From positions 62,001 through 126,000 of the forward strand of contig NZ_JQMW01000014.1 of assembly GCF_000744935.1 (NCBI RefSeq): a stretch of 64,000 bases of DNA, written 5' to 3'. Positions within the stretch are counted from its first letter, which is position 1. Each line of letters begins with the position of its first letter. The translations under genes were made by a program, and so were the position numbers. This document shows, in pieces, positions 34,390 through 43,230 of the stretch. This stretch comes from Clostridium sp. KNHs214 (lineage in GTDB: Bacteria > Bacillota > Clostridia > Clostridiales > Clostridiaceae). The notes below the pieces were generated by a model, which saw only the letters and a program-made list of their open reading frames with translations, did not search any database and was not told the origin of the DNA.

Positions 34390-35187
34390 CTAATATCCTT
34401 TACTTATAAAATCTTTATTCTTATAAACCTCTCTGCCTATCAAATAAAAAGCTATAAAAAGAAAATTTAAATATATAATATTTATTAAAAAATCATTTGG
34501 ATTAATCCAGCTTTCTATGGTTAAAGAAAATTTACTCATAAATAACGAACCATTAAGAAAGTTAACATCTATAAATGGAATTAATATTACGATCAACCCC
34601 AAAATACCACTATTATTTATAGCATTCTTTAAAATTACCACCAAAAGTCCTATTACAGAAAACCCTATGAATTTTATTATGAAAGTTTTCAAAATAACAA
34701 TATATAGTGGTATAGAATTTAAAATTGCAGGTATGTTTAAATCTACATACTGCGGAAGTGCGTATGTAACATCATCTTTAGGCCATAAATTTTTAAAGCC
34801 CCCTGCATATATGCCTCCAATAGAGTACCCCAAGCATATAATTAACATAGATATAATAATTGAAAGAGCAATAACAAAAATCACATGACTATTAAATATA
34901 CTTTTGCGAGTCTTCATCTTTATTATGAAATTCCCTTTCTCACTATTTACCATATAAGAATTAATTCCAAAGAATAAAATAGGTGTATATAAATATATAC
35001 ATGCTAAGCCTCCAGCCATTCCACCTTGTCCATTTAAAGTTGAAACAATATTTATTACTGATTTATCCTCTGATGAATACATGGCAAAATAAACAGCTAA
35101 TGAATAAATTAAAATAAATACTGAAATTAAAATAAAGTATATTTTTTTATTCTTAATTTCCCTTTTTAAGTTATTAAATAAGCTCAT
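34390..35187 (-). CDS. ABC permease subunit (second of three)
   Basis: 265 residues, GGGGGAATG ribosome site, six or so helices (YFILISVFILIYSLAVYFAM, GGLACIYLYTPILFFGINSY, VIFVIALSIIISMLIICLGY, LKTFIIKFIGFSVIGLLVVI). A long loop before helix 4 (GGFKNLWPKDDVTYALPQYV) faces outward. Overlaps the first permease gene by 14 bases. Similar in size and layout to its two neighbours, which suggests an ABC-2 type complex built from three divergent subunits, as in some lantibiotic-immunity (EFG) transporters. Confidence 0.75.
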   Translation of the reverse strand: MSLFNNLKREIKNKKIYFILISVFILIYSLAVYFAMYSSEDKSVINIVSTLNGQGGMAGGLACIYLYTPILFFGINSYMVNSEKGNFIIKMKTRKSIFNSHVIFVIALSIIISMLIICLGYSIGGIYAGGFKNLWPKDDVTYALPQYVDLNIPAILNSIPLYIVILKTFIIKFIGFSVIGLLVVILKNAINNSGILGLIVILIPFIDVNFLNGSLFMSKFSLTIESWINPNDFLINIIYLNFLFIAFYLIGREVYKNKDFISKGY

Positions 35188-35971
35188 TTTTCATTCCCCC
35201 AATTATAAATATTGAAAAACAAGCTGTGATTAATATAAGTGGAACAGCTATAAACATATGATTATATCCAGTAGGATTAAACAAAAACATCATTGGAGAA
35301 TATCTATAGCCTGATACCATCGGAAATACCATGGGAGCTATAACATCCATGGCCATATAAACTATAAAAGGAATAATTGTAATAACATATTTATTTCTAG
35401 AATATATACTACTAGCTAAAGCAATACTGCTAAATGTTCCTCCATATATAAATAATAAAAAAATTCTTATAAATACGTGTAATAATGGAAATTTATAATA
35501 TATCCGTGGTAAAAAATTTCTTGCCTCTAAAGCTGGTGAACTAAAAAATATTTTTGGCTCTATACTAGGAATGAAAGATGCATATAATAGGTAATTCACT
35601 ATAAATGGAATGCTAATAATTAATCCACTAATAACAAAGTTTACAAAAAACCTATTGATTAAATATTTCTTTTTATCATATCTAGTGAGCATATTTTTTA
35701 TAAAACCGCTTTTTACATCTTCTAAATAAGAATCTGCAAAAACAATAGTAACCATTAAGGGAAATATAATTTGAAGCATTCGCATGTATTTTCCAACATT
35801 ATACAACATCAAATTGTTATAAACTCCATTTGAAAAATCTATAAAATCCTTAGATTTTAATCTTATATGATTGTTACTAAAAGCCTCTAAAGAAGCTATT
35901 ACTATTCCAATTAAAAGAGCTACATATAAGGATTTCCTTTTAAATATTCTTTTTATCTCAATTCTTATCAC
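35174..35971 (-). CDS. ABC permease subunit (first of three)
   Basis: 265 residues, GTG start seven bases after AGGAGG. Helices include SLYVALLIGIVIASLEAF, IFPLMVTIVFADSYLEDV, FFVNFVISGLIISIPFIVNY and FIAVPLILITACFSIFIIGG. The loop FADSYLEDVKSGFIKNMLTRYDKKKYL has the charged ABC-2 pattern at the cytosolic face. First gene of a six-gene operon with ATPase and two anchored proteins. The BceRS-like genes lie upstream in the same direction but are separated by a terminator at 36,110-36,144. Confidence 0.8.
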   Translation of the reverse strand: MIRIEIKRIFKRKSLYVALLIGIVIASLEAFSNNHIRLKSKDFIDFSNGVYNNLMLYNVGKYMRMLQIIFPLMVTIVFADSYLEDVKSGFIKNMLTRYDKKKYLINRFFVNFVISGLIISIPFIVNYLLYASFIPSIEPKIFFSSPALEARNFLPRIYYKFPLLHVFIRIFLLFIYGGTFSSIALASSIYSRNKYVITIIPFIVYMAMDVIAPMVFPMVSGYRYSPMMFLFNPTGYNHMFIAVPLILITACFSIFIIGGMKNELI

Positions 35972-36109
35972 AATTTCCTCCTATCAAAATTTAATTGCCT
36001 AAAAAATTTGTATATTGATAGTTCATTTGATATGCTTGTCCACCTTTAAAGGTATCATACTTTAAATGAGATAAATGTCAAAATTTATAATTCTAAAAAA
36101 GAAAAAAAC

Positions 36110-36144
36110 ACACAATAATGCAAAGTATTTGCATTATCCTGTGT
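36110..36144 (-). terminator. Rho-independent terminator
   Basis: ACACAATAATGCAAA pairs with TTTGCATTATCCTGTGT. On the minus strand it is followed by a TGTTTTTTT tract. It ends the kinase-regulator transcript before the ABC operon. Confidence 0.7.
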
Positions 36145-36212
36145 ATTTTATATATACTAACATAATTATATTTAACCACTATATACAAATATGACTCTGT
36201 AACTAAAAAATA

Positions 36213-36288
36213 AATCTATAAAACTCATTTTATACAAACTAAAATGAGTTTTATATCACATATTAGCATACGATTTATACTTTCATAT
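36213..36288. repeat. REP-C hairpin repeat
   Basis: Second copy of the repeat at 30,669-30,747: AAATCTATAAAACTC, a palindromic ACTCATTTTATACAAACTAA region, then TTAGCATACGATTTATACTT. Confidence 0.7.
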
Positions 36289-36371
36289 TACTCCTTTTTC
36301 CAAAGTGCTAATTTTCCCATTATATCACTTCCATTACTTATACATAAACATTTTTTTGTCATATGAAGTTA

Positions 36372-37571
36372 TTATATGCTTTCTTCCCACTTGGGAAAAT
36401 GCACATACACACAAGTGCCCTTTCCATACTGGGATTCTATGGTTATATAGTGATTTAACTTTTTAGCCAATTTTTGAGAAAGATATAATCCCATGCCTGT
36501 GGATTTTGAGTTAAAATTTCTCCCATTGTTTCCTGTAAAGGCTTTTGTAAATAACCTTTCTATATCTTCCTTCTTAATTCCCCTTCCATTGTCCTGTACA
36601 ATCAAAATCTTTTCCCGTTCATTTTCCACTGTACTGACTTTAACCATTGGCCTTACCCTTGCATCTAATTCTATTAACTTATCTACTTCCATTAATTCAT
36701 CTGCTTCTGTTAATTCATCTGCCTCTGTCAATAAATTTAAATCTTCAACAGATCTTTCAGCTGCATTTACAGCAGCCATTGATTCTGTATTTATTTCTGA
36801 TTTCATATCCTTATTTACATTTATATTTACCTTTGGGCTTTCCTTGGTGTATTTAAGTGCATTAGAAATCAGCTGATCCACTATAAAAAGAATCCACTTT
36901 CTATCCGTATCCACCCACATATTAGAATCTACATCATTAATAAAACTTATATGTTTTCTTATAAAAATTATAGAATGCTTTTTCACACTTTCCTTCACAA
37001 CACTATCTAAAAACACTTCCGATATAATATAATCTTTAGAAAAGTTATCACTTCGTGAATAGTAAAGGACCTTTTCAACATAATCATCTATTTTGTCAAT
37101 TTCCTCCTGAAGGGACAATAAGTTTTCCCCATTACTATTCATATTATCTGTAATAAGCTTTAAAGTGGTTATTGGAGTTTTAATCTCATGTACCCATGCG
37201 GTTATAAATTCATTGTCCTCTACAACTTGATTTTCCATATCCCTTAAGGATACAACATAATATTTGTATAAATCCTCTAAAATCTCCGAATAAACTTCAT
37301 CCTTATACTCAATAGGCTTAGGGAAAATAGGCACTTTTTCCTTATTTCTTTTAAACTTAAGAAGCTTCTTTATATATCCGTATCTCACATTATAATCCCA
37401 CACAAAATATATAACCATCATAAAAAGTGACACAGAAATTATATACAACATATTGGACTTTAGCATTCTGTTGCTTCTATCAAGGTAAGTAGTCATAAAT
37501 ATAAATGTCATAAAGAAAATATAAAAAATCAACAATCTAAAGTTTTCTTTTAAATATCTTACAAAATTCAT
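36372..37571 (-). CDS. BceS-type intramembrane-sensing histidine kinase with insertion
   Basis: 399 residues. Two membrane helices with almost no outside loop (LLIFYIFFMTFIFMTTYL and NMLYIISVSLFMMVIYFVW), then TAWVHEIKTPITTLKLITD with phospho-acceptor His near 148, VDQLISNALKYT (N box) and GRGIKKEDIERLF, STGMGLYLSQKLAKKL (G boxes). This is the layout of kinases that sense peptides through a BceAB transporter. Between the N box and the DNGRG box lies an added Glu/Asp/Leu-rich stretch with near-repeats (TEADELTEADELMEVDKLIE) that the family lacks. It overlaps the regulator gene by four bases. The BceAB-like genes are at 21.3-23.9 kb. Confidence 0.9.
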   Translation of the reverse strand: MNFVRYLKENFRLLIFYIFFMTFIFMTTYLDRSNRMLKSNMLYIISVSLFMMVIYFVWDYNVRYGYIKKLLKFKRNKEKVPIFPKPIEYKDEVYSEILEDLYKYYVVSLRDMENQVVEDNEFITAWVHEIKTPITTLKLITDNMNSNGENLLSLQEEIDKIDDYVEKVLYYSRSDNFSKDYIISEVFLDSVVKESVKKHSIIFIRKHISFINDVDSNMWVDTDRKWILFIVDQLISNALKYTKESPKVNINVNKDMKSEINTESMAAVNAAERSVEDLNLLTEADELTEADELMEVDKLIELDARVRPMVKVSTVENEREKILIVQDNGRGIKKEDIERLFTKAFTGNNGRNFNSKSTGMGLYLSQKLAKKLNHYITIESQYGKGTCVYVHFPKWEESI

Positions 37572-38242
37572 TTCACCATATACCCCTGATTCTTTACTGT
37601 CTTTATAAATTCCTCTATGCCAACTTCACTAAGTTTCCTTCTAAGCCTATTTATATTAACAGTTAATGTATTATCGTCAATAAAGCTCTCATGGTCCCAA
37701 AGCTCCTGCATAAGTTTTTCTCTACTAACTATGCTCTCATGATTTTTCATAAGCACATAAAGTATTTTAAACTCATTCTTGGTGAGCTCCAGCTTTTCCT
37801 CCTTGTAATATACCATATTATCTTTTAGAGAAAGCACTACCCCCTTATAATTTAGAGTATCCGTAGAGGTCCCTGCATAGGAGTATGCCCGTCTTAGAAG
37901 TGCATTTATCTTAGCCATAAGCACTTCCATTGAAAAAGGCTTGGTAAGATAGTCGTCTCCGCCCATATTTACACCCATAACAATGTCCATATTTGTACTT
38001 CTAGATGATAAAAATAACACTGGTACCTTTGATATTTCTCTTATTTTGCTGCACCAATAGAATCCATCATACTCAGGAAGGTTTATATCCATAATCACCA
38101 ATTGGGGCTTGATTCTGGAAAACTCCTGAAATACCTCCCCAAAATCTTCAGCACAATACACCTGAAATCCCCATTTTTCAATGGATGTCTTTAATATATC
38201 TCTTATTTTATCCTCGTCTTCCACTATCATTATTTTGTACAT
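37568..38242 (-). CDS. BceR-type response regulator
   Basis: 224 residues. Receiver: IMIVEDEDKIR, acceptor Asp in LVIMDINLPEYDG (about 53), LFLSSRS, and Lys in YLTKPFSMEVLMAKI. OmpR-type winged helix: LTKNEFKILYVLMKNH, DNTLTVNINRLRRKLSEVG, TVKNQGYMVK. The C-terminus matches BceR/GraR-like regulators that switch on peptide-resistance transporters. First gene of the pair; likely targets are the bceAB-like operon and perhaps the ABC operon downstream. Confidence 0.93.
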   Translation of the reverse strand: MYKIMIVEDEDKIRDILKTSIEKWGFQVYCAEDFGEVFQEFSRIKPQLVIMDINLPEYDGFYWCSKIREISKVPVLFLSSRSTNMDIVMGVNMGGDDYLTKPFSMEVLMAKINALLRRAYSYAGTSTDTLNYKGVVLSLKDNMVYYKEEKLELTKNEFKILYVLMKNHESIVSREKLMQELWDHESFIDDNTLTVNINRLRRKLSEVGIEEFIKTVKNQGYMVK

Positions 38243-38398
38243 GCTGTCCCCTCCATTTTACCTACACTTCATCTATTTTACCTATTTATCCTACCACACT
38301 TATTTATCTTACATTGCATTTTCACTACATTTTTACTATATTTTCACTATACTTCTAATTTTATTATACTGTTAGAGTGCTAGATAAACAAATAAGAT

Positions 38399-38455
38399 GG
38401 GGAGGGTTAACAACTTTTAGACTTTAAATTTGGCTAAAAATTGTTAACTGTCCCC
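38399..38455. repeat. REP-B hairpin repeat, diverged
   Basis: GGGGAGGGTTAACAACTTTT and AAAATTGTTAACTGTCCCC pair with mismatches. It lies between the HAD and response-regulator genes. Confidence 0.7.
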
Positions 38456-38508
38456 ATCTTCTCTAGTACAGATTAGCTGAATGCGCCACCTAAAGTATTG
38501 TTTAGCGA

Positions 38509-39294
38509 CTAAGCATATTCTTTTAACACATTGTATACGCCATCTTCGTTATTAGTCTTTGCCACAAAGTTGGCCCCTTTTTTCACATCTTCCGGAGCAT
38601 TACCCATGGCGTAACTGTAATGAGCAACTTTGAACATAGATAAATCATTATAATAATCACCAAAAACCATTGTATTTTTAGAATCTATGTTAAACTTTTC
38701 TTGAATAATTTTTATGGCATTTCCTTTGCTTGTCCCTTTATTCATTATATCTATCCACTCACGACCAGATACAACAAATTCAAGCTCATGGTTTAGATTT
38801 TCATTTAAATAATTTATCATCTCTTCAGTGACACCACTGGGCATATGATAGGATATTTTATACACTGGCTCCTTCATTTCATCTAAAGAATTCAATATAA
38901 CCACTGGAACCTTAACTTTATGAAAAATATTCATAATATACTGTGATGGATTTACTATATGAGGTTCATTTTCCCCTGCCAAAATTAATATTTCTCCTAA
39001 ATTAGGTTTTAATTCCAATACACTTTGAACATTTTCTTTTGAAATACTTTGAGAGTAAAGAACTTCACCATCATTGTTATATTTTACAAATGCTCCATTA
39101 TGAGCAATAAATATCATGTCATTTTTAACCTTTTGAAAGTTCACTTTAAGCTGAGAATAAAATCTTCCACTAGCTGCTGCAAATATTATGTTTCTCTTAT
39201 TAAGCTTAGCAATTATATCAAATACCTGCTCATTTATTTTTCCATTGTCATTTATCAATGTACCATCCATATCTGTCGCTATAAATTTTATCAT
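38509..39294 (-). CDS. Cof-type HAD phosphatase
   Basis: 261 residues from ATG 39294 (MIKFIATDMDGTLIND); a longer frame to 39324 is possible but its start lies before the AAGGATGG site. Motif I DMDGT, motif II AAASGR, cap domain in the middle, Lys in SKGNAIKIIQEKF, motif IV FGDYYNDLSMF. This class IIB HAD family dephosphorylates sugar phosphates, FMN or pyridoxal phosphate in the cytoplasm. Single gene; the substrate cannot be told. Confidence 0.9.
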   Translation of the reverse strand: MIKFIATDMDGTLINDNGKINEQVFDIIAKLNKRNIIFAAASGRFYSQLKVNFQKVKNDMIFIAHNGAFVKYNNDGEVLYSQSISKENVQSVLELKPNLGEILILAGENEPHIVNPSQYIMNIFHKVKVPVVILNSLDEMKEPVYKISYHMPSGVTEEMINYLNENLNHELEFVVSGREWIDIMNKGTSKGNAIKIIQEKFNIDSKNTMVFGDYYNDLSMFKVAHYSYAMGNAPEDVKKGANFVAKTNNEDGVYNVLKEYA

Positions 39295-39321
39295 AAGTAT
39301 CATCCATCCTTTTCTTCGGCA

Positions 39322-39385
39322 CATTCAAATAAATAATAAGTCAGTATGCTAATATATTTGACTTGTTATTTCCTTTCATGTACCT
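39322..39385. repeat. REP-D short palindromic repeat
   Basis: CATTCAAATAAATAATAAGT at the left and ACTTGTTATTTCCTTTCATG at the right pair around TATGCTAATATA. The same ends occur at 39,597-39,662 and, with an insert, at 52,113-52,266. Confidence 0.65.
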
Positions 39386-39596
39386 TATGTATTTTCTTAA
39401 TCTATTATTTCTTCTTATATATTTTCTTTTTCTATCTATTCTCTTTTCTTATTCATTCCTCATTTACATTTTACCATAGTAAAAAAATACGTGAAGTTAT
39501 AAGTTAAAATTCATAAATCTTTAAATTTAATATTACTAGATAAGTGATATAATACTTATTTATAGGCCTGTAAATATATTAAAGATATATTAAAGC

Positions 39597-39662
39597 ACAT
39601 TCAAATAAATAATCAGCCATTATGCTAGTCTATTTGACTTGTTATTTATTTTCATGTTCCTT
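39597..39662. repeat. REP-D short palindromic repeat
   Basis: Second copy in direct orientation (ACATTCAAATAAATAATCAG ... GACTTGTTATTTATTTTCAT), about 275 bases from the first. The stretch between the copies holds only AT-rich sequence and no gene. Confidence 0.65.
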
Positions 39663-39728
39663 AAAGATTTTCAATATAGGAAAGAAACTTGAATTTATTT
39701 GCTATGACAAAAATTATGAAAGGAGTAG

Positions 39729-41132
39729 ATGATAGTGAAAAAAAATACTGATAACAAAATTAGTATAAATTTAGGGAAAGGTTCCGTTGGAAAACTTCTT
39801 TTTAGATTAGCTCTTCCAGCTATTATTGCTCAAATTGTAAACGTGCTCTATAACATAGTAGATAGGATATTTATTGGAAGAATTCCTAATGGACATATTG
39901 CCATGGCAGGGGTAGGTATATCCTTTCCAATAATTATTATAATATCTTCATTTAGCGCATTGATAGGAATGGGTGGAGCACCAATTGCAGCTATTAAGAT
40001 GGGTGAAAAAGACAATGATGCGGCTGAAAAAATATTGAGTAATAGCTTTTCGTCTCTTATAATAATAGGAATCATTTTAACAATAATATTCAGTATATTT
40101 AAAGAACCATTGCTTTGGCTTTTTGGCGCTAGTAAAGTAACCATAGATTTCGCTAAGGATTATTTAGGCATATACCTTATTGGAACCATAGCTGTGCAAA
40201 TAGCACTTGGCATGAATCCATTCATTAATACTCAAGGTTTCACTAAAATCGGAATGGTAACTGTACTTATAGGGGCACTTATTAATATAATCCTTGATCC
40301 TATATTAATATTTGGTTTTAATATGGGCGTTAAAGGCGCGGCTTTGGCTACAATACTTTCTCAAACAGTATCAGCAATATGGGTTTTACGGTTTTTATTT
40401 AGCAAAAAAAGCATACTTAAAATAAGAAGGAAATATTTAATACCAGATTTTAAAGTAATACTGTCAATAATTTCTCTTGGAGTATCTCCATTTATAATGC
40501 AATCTACTGAAAGTTTAGTTTTAATATCATTAAATAACCAACTTTTGCTTTATGGTAAAGATTTAGCCGTAAGCGCTATGACTATAATGAGCAGCCTTAT
40601 GCAAATAATTTTATTACCACTGACGGGATTAACCCAAGGAGCTCAACCAATTATCAGCTATAATTACGGAGCGAAAAATATAGAAAGAGTGAAAAAAACC
40701 TTTAAATTACTTATTACAAGTTGCTTAAGTTATACAACAATTGTGTGGTCTATAATTATGCTATGCCCAAAATTTCTTGTAACGATTTTTAACAGTAACC
40801 CTGAATTAGTAAAATTCACCTCTTGGAGCATGAGAATATTCTTTGGTGGGATTATTATATTCGGAGCACAAATTGCATGCCAACAGACATTTCTTGCTCT
40901 AGGTCAAGCTAAGATATCCGTTGTATTAGCTTTACTTAGAAAAATAATACTACTTATACCGTTTATCTTTATATTTCCCGCATTTTTTGACGATAAACTT
41001 AAGGCAGTATTGATGGCAGAACCAGTAGCAGATATATTAGCTTCTCTTTCCACTATAATTTGCTTTACATTTTTCTATAAAAAACATTTAAAAAATAGCG
41101 GAGTTAATGACATGGTTAATAAGATTTCATAA
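39729..41132 (+). CDS. MATE family efflux transporter
   Basis: 467 residues, twelve predicted membrane helices in two halves. LFRLALPAIIAQIVNVLYNIVDRIFIG in the first helix and LTGLTQGAQPIISYNYGAKN in the second half (GxQPxxxYNYGA) are hallmarks of MepA-like MATE pumps, which exchange drugs or metabolites for Na+ or H+. The ribosome site AGGAGT is only three bases from ATG 39729; GTG two codons later (39735) has better spacing and may be the true start. Monocistronic, followed by a nested MITE. Confidence 0.93.
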   Translation: MIVKKNTDNKISINLGKGSVGKLLFRLALPAIIAQIVNVLYNIVDRIFIGRIPNGHIAMAGVGISFPIIIIISSFSALIGMGGAPIAAIKMGEKDNDAAEKILSNSFSSLIIIGIILTIIFSIFKEPLLWLFGASKVTIDFAKDYLGIYLIGTIAVQIALGMNPFINTQGFTKIGMVTVLIGALINIILDPILIFGFNMGVKGAALATILSQTVSAIWVLRFLFSKKSILKIRRKYLIPDFKVILSIISLGVSPFIMQSTESLVLISLNNQLLLYGKDLAVSAMTIMSSLMQIILLPLTGLTQGAQPIISYNYGAKNIERVKKTFKLLITSCLSYTTIVWSIIMLCPKFLVTIFNSNPELVKFTSWSMRIFFGGIIIFGAQIACQQTFLALGQAKISVVLALLRKIILLIPFIFIFPAFFDDKLKAVLMAEPVADILASLSTIICFTFFYKKHLKNSGVNDMVNKIS

Positions 41133-41255
41133 TGAGTATTTATACGTAAAATCTCCATCCACTTGCTCACGCTGAGGGAAGTTCTTGATTAAATTATCTA
41201 TAAATCTAATACAAACTAAAAGACTTAATAAAAATGCAAATCAATAAATTCATGG

Positions 41256-41575
41256 TATGATTATCCCACAATAAGTATTACATTGCTTTAATTATGAAAT
41301 TTCTCTGGAATGACTTGCATAAGAAGCGAAGGAACTATTTAAATTTAATTTTAGAAATTCTTCTTTTAGACAGATAAAATTATCGCTAGCCTGGCAAGGA
41401 CTCCAGGCTAGCGAACCTGAGGCAGGACGCTGAATGTGAGCGTTAGATAATTTTATATGGCTAAAAGATTAGAATTTCTTAAATTAAATTTATTGTTCCT
41501 AGCTCTTATGCAAGTCATGGAGGAGAAATTTCATAATTCCATTACATTCTACCTTATTGTGGGTTAATCATGGTA
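41256..41575. repeat. MITE-A with a second palindromic element nested inside
   Basis: Outer ends ATGATTATCCCACAATAAGT and TTATTGTGGGTTAATCAT pair, as do TGACTTGCATAAGAAGCG and TCTTATGCAAGTCATGGAGG. The hairpin tip is interrupted from about 41,365 by another inverted-repeat unit: TTTTAGACAGATAAAATTAT and GATAATTTTATATGGCTAAA. That unit contains a GC-rich stem (GCTAGCCTGG...CCAGGCTAGC) and GAACCTGAGGCAGGACGCTG. The GC-rich inner part is unlike the rest of the window. Confidence 0.7.
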
Positions 41576-41623
41576 TACTATTAAAGTAATACTACATTTT
41601 TTATTATCAAGGAGGAGCACTCA

Positions 41624-41797
41624 ATTCCATATAGAGCAATAACTCACTTCAGCATAGAAACTGCAGGTCACTTCGATTTAGACGCTGAACTAAAAATATG
41701 GATTTCAGGAACTCAAATGCCAATAGAAAAACAATTTAACAAAAGTTTAAATATATACGAACTTCAAAGTGTACTAGCCGCATATGTATTAAAATAG
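41624..41797 (+). CDS. Small conserved-looking ORF with ATT start
   Basis: A perfect AAGGAGGAG lies eight bases before ATT, opening a 57-residue frame (PYRAITHFSIETAGHFDLDA, LKIWISGTQMPIEKQFNKSL, ending YELQSVLAAYVLK). There is no ATG, GTG or TTG near that ribosome site. The frame has ordinary protein composition. Use of ATT, or a start destroyed by mutation, is implied. Function unknown; it lies directly after a MITE, which may have cut a longer gene. Confidence 0.4.
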   Translation: MPYRAITHFSIETAGHFDLDAELKIWISGTQMPIEKQFNKSLNIYELQSVLAAYVLK

Positions 41798-41851
41798 CAA
41801 ACATATTTCAATGTAAAAGGTTGTCGCACTAAAAATAAATACTACAATATA

Positions 41852-41890
41852 TTGATTCCACCACAAAAATACAATGTGGTGGAATTATGA
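41852..41890. repeat. MITE-A, partial copy
   Basis: GATTCCACCACAAAAATACA and GTGGTGGAATTATGAAATT match the left half of the family; the right half is lost at the end of the MFS gene. Confidence 0.5.
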
Positions 41891-41892
41891 AA

Positions 41893-43230
41893 TTAATCCT
41901 CCTGAGAAACAGCATTGGCTACTTCTGCTGAAGATACTATTAATTCTTCATTATCTACATGATATTCATCACCAGTCTCTTCTTTATCAGAACTCAATAA
42001 AGTTTTTCTAGAAATTAAAGTAGTAGCAAGTAATATTATGGCAGTTATAGCTACACAAATCCAAGGCTGAATTTTATCAAATAAAACTCCATACACCATT
42101 TGTCCTAGTGGTACAGCTGCCATGCATCCCGCACCCAATACAGCACTTACTCTCCCCATCATTGATAAGGGCACTACTTCTTGAAACATAATATTCAATG
42201 CCATATTTCCAATAGTTGTTATTAATGTAATTACAAAAGTAATTGATATTAAACTTATATATGGTATAAAATTAGTTCTAAATAAATTTAAATACAATGC
42301 AGATGGTACTATTGCCATAATACCCACTAATACCGATTGAATTAAAATATCTAAGAATAAAATTTTACCATATTTCATCTTTTTGCAAATAATACTACAA
42401 AAAAATGGAGCAATTATCATAGGAATTACTAATATAGCTTCTAAAATACCATATTGGTAATCAGTTACTTTTAATACTTGCTTCGATATATAAGTTAATC
42501 CTACAGAAAATACAGGTGAATAGGCAAAATTAAGTATTACTCCTATAGTTATTACACTAACCATTATCTTCTTTTTCTTTATAAACTTAATTCCCTCTGA
42601 AAAATCAACATAAAAAGATTTTAAATTAATTTTTTCAGGCTTTTTATTTGTTTTAGGTATATTTATGAACATCTCGCTTATGGATGATAAAACAAAACTT
42701 ATGGAGTTTATTACTAATATAGTAAACAATCCATAAACTCCAAATAAGAATCCTGCTATGGCAGGTGCTACTAGATTACCTAAATTCATAATAAAAGAAT
42801 TAATTCCATTGGCATCTACTAATTCTTCCTTTTTTACAATAGTTGGTATGACTGTACTTATGGCTGGGTTAAATAGCAATGATATTATTGACATGACAAT
42901 AACTAAAAAATATATATGTGTTAAAGTTAATCCCCCATTAACTTTATAAATAACAGCATATATACCAATCATAATCCCATTTAGCATATCCAGATATACT
43001 ATTATTTTTTTCCTTTCAAACCAATCTGCAAAAACTCCAGCTATAGGTCCCAAAACTATCTGTGGTACTATGGTCAAAGCTAAAACTGATGCAAATTTAG
43101 TAGCAGATCCTGTTATCTTTAAAACATACAAAGAAAGTGCAAAATTCTGCATTTGGCTACCTATAAGAGATACTAATTTCCCTTGCATTAGAAGTACGAA
43201 ATTTCTTTGTTTTAAAATGCTTACTTTCAT
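41893..43230 (-). CDS. MFS exporter of the second RiPP cluster
   Basis: 445 residues, about twelve helices. VLALTIVPQIVLGPIAGVFADWFERKKI carries the MFS motif A (GxxADRxxRK-like: GVFADWFERKK). The pattern matches the MefA/MDR-like efflux family often found with peptide antibiotics. A charged C-terminal tail (SDKEETGDEYHVDNEELIVS) extends about 35 residues past the last helix. Its ATG overlaps the radical SAM stop by four bases. Likely exporter of the modified peptide. Confidence 0.88.
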   Translation of the reverse strand: MKVSILKQRNFVLLMQGKLVSLIGSQMQNFALSLYVLKITGSATKFASVLALTIVPQIVLGPIAGVFADWFERKKIIVYLDMLNGIMIGIYAVIYKVNGGLTLTHIYFLVIVMSIISLLFNPAISTVIPTIVKKEELVDANGINSFIMNLGNLVAPAIAGFLFGVYGLFTILVINSISFVLSSISEMFINIPKTNKKPEKINLKSFYVDFSEGIKFIKKKKIMVSVITIGVILNFAYSPVFSVGLTYISKQVLKVTDYQYGILEAILVIPMIIAPFFCSIICKKMKYGKILFLDILIQSVLVGIMAIVPSALYLNLFRTNFIPYISLISITFVITLITTIGNMALNIMFQEVVPLSMMGRVSAVLGAGCMAAVPLGQMVYGVLFDKIQPWICVAITAIILLATTLISRKTLLSSDKEETGDEYHVDNEELIVSSAEVANAVSQED

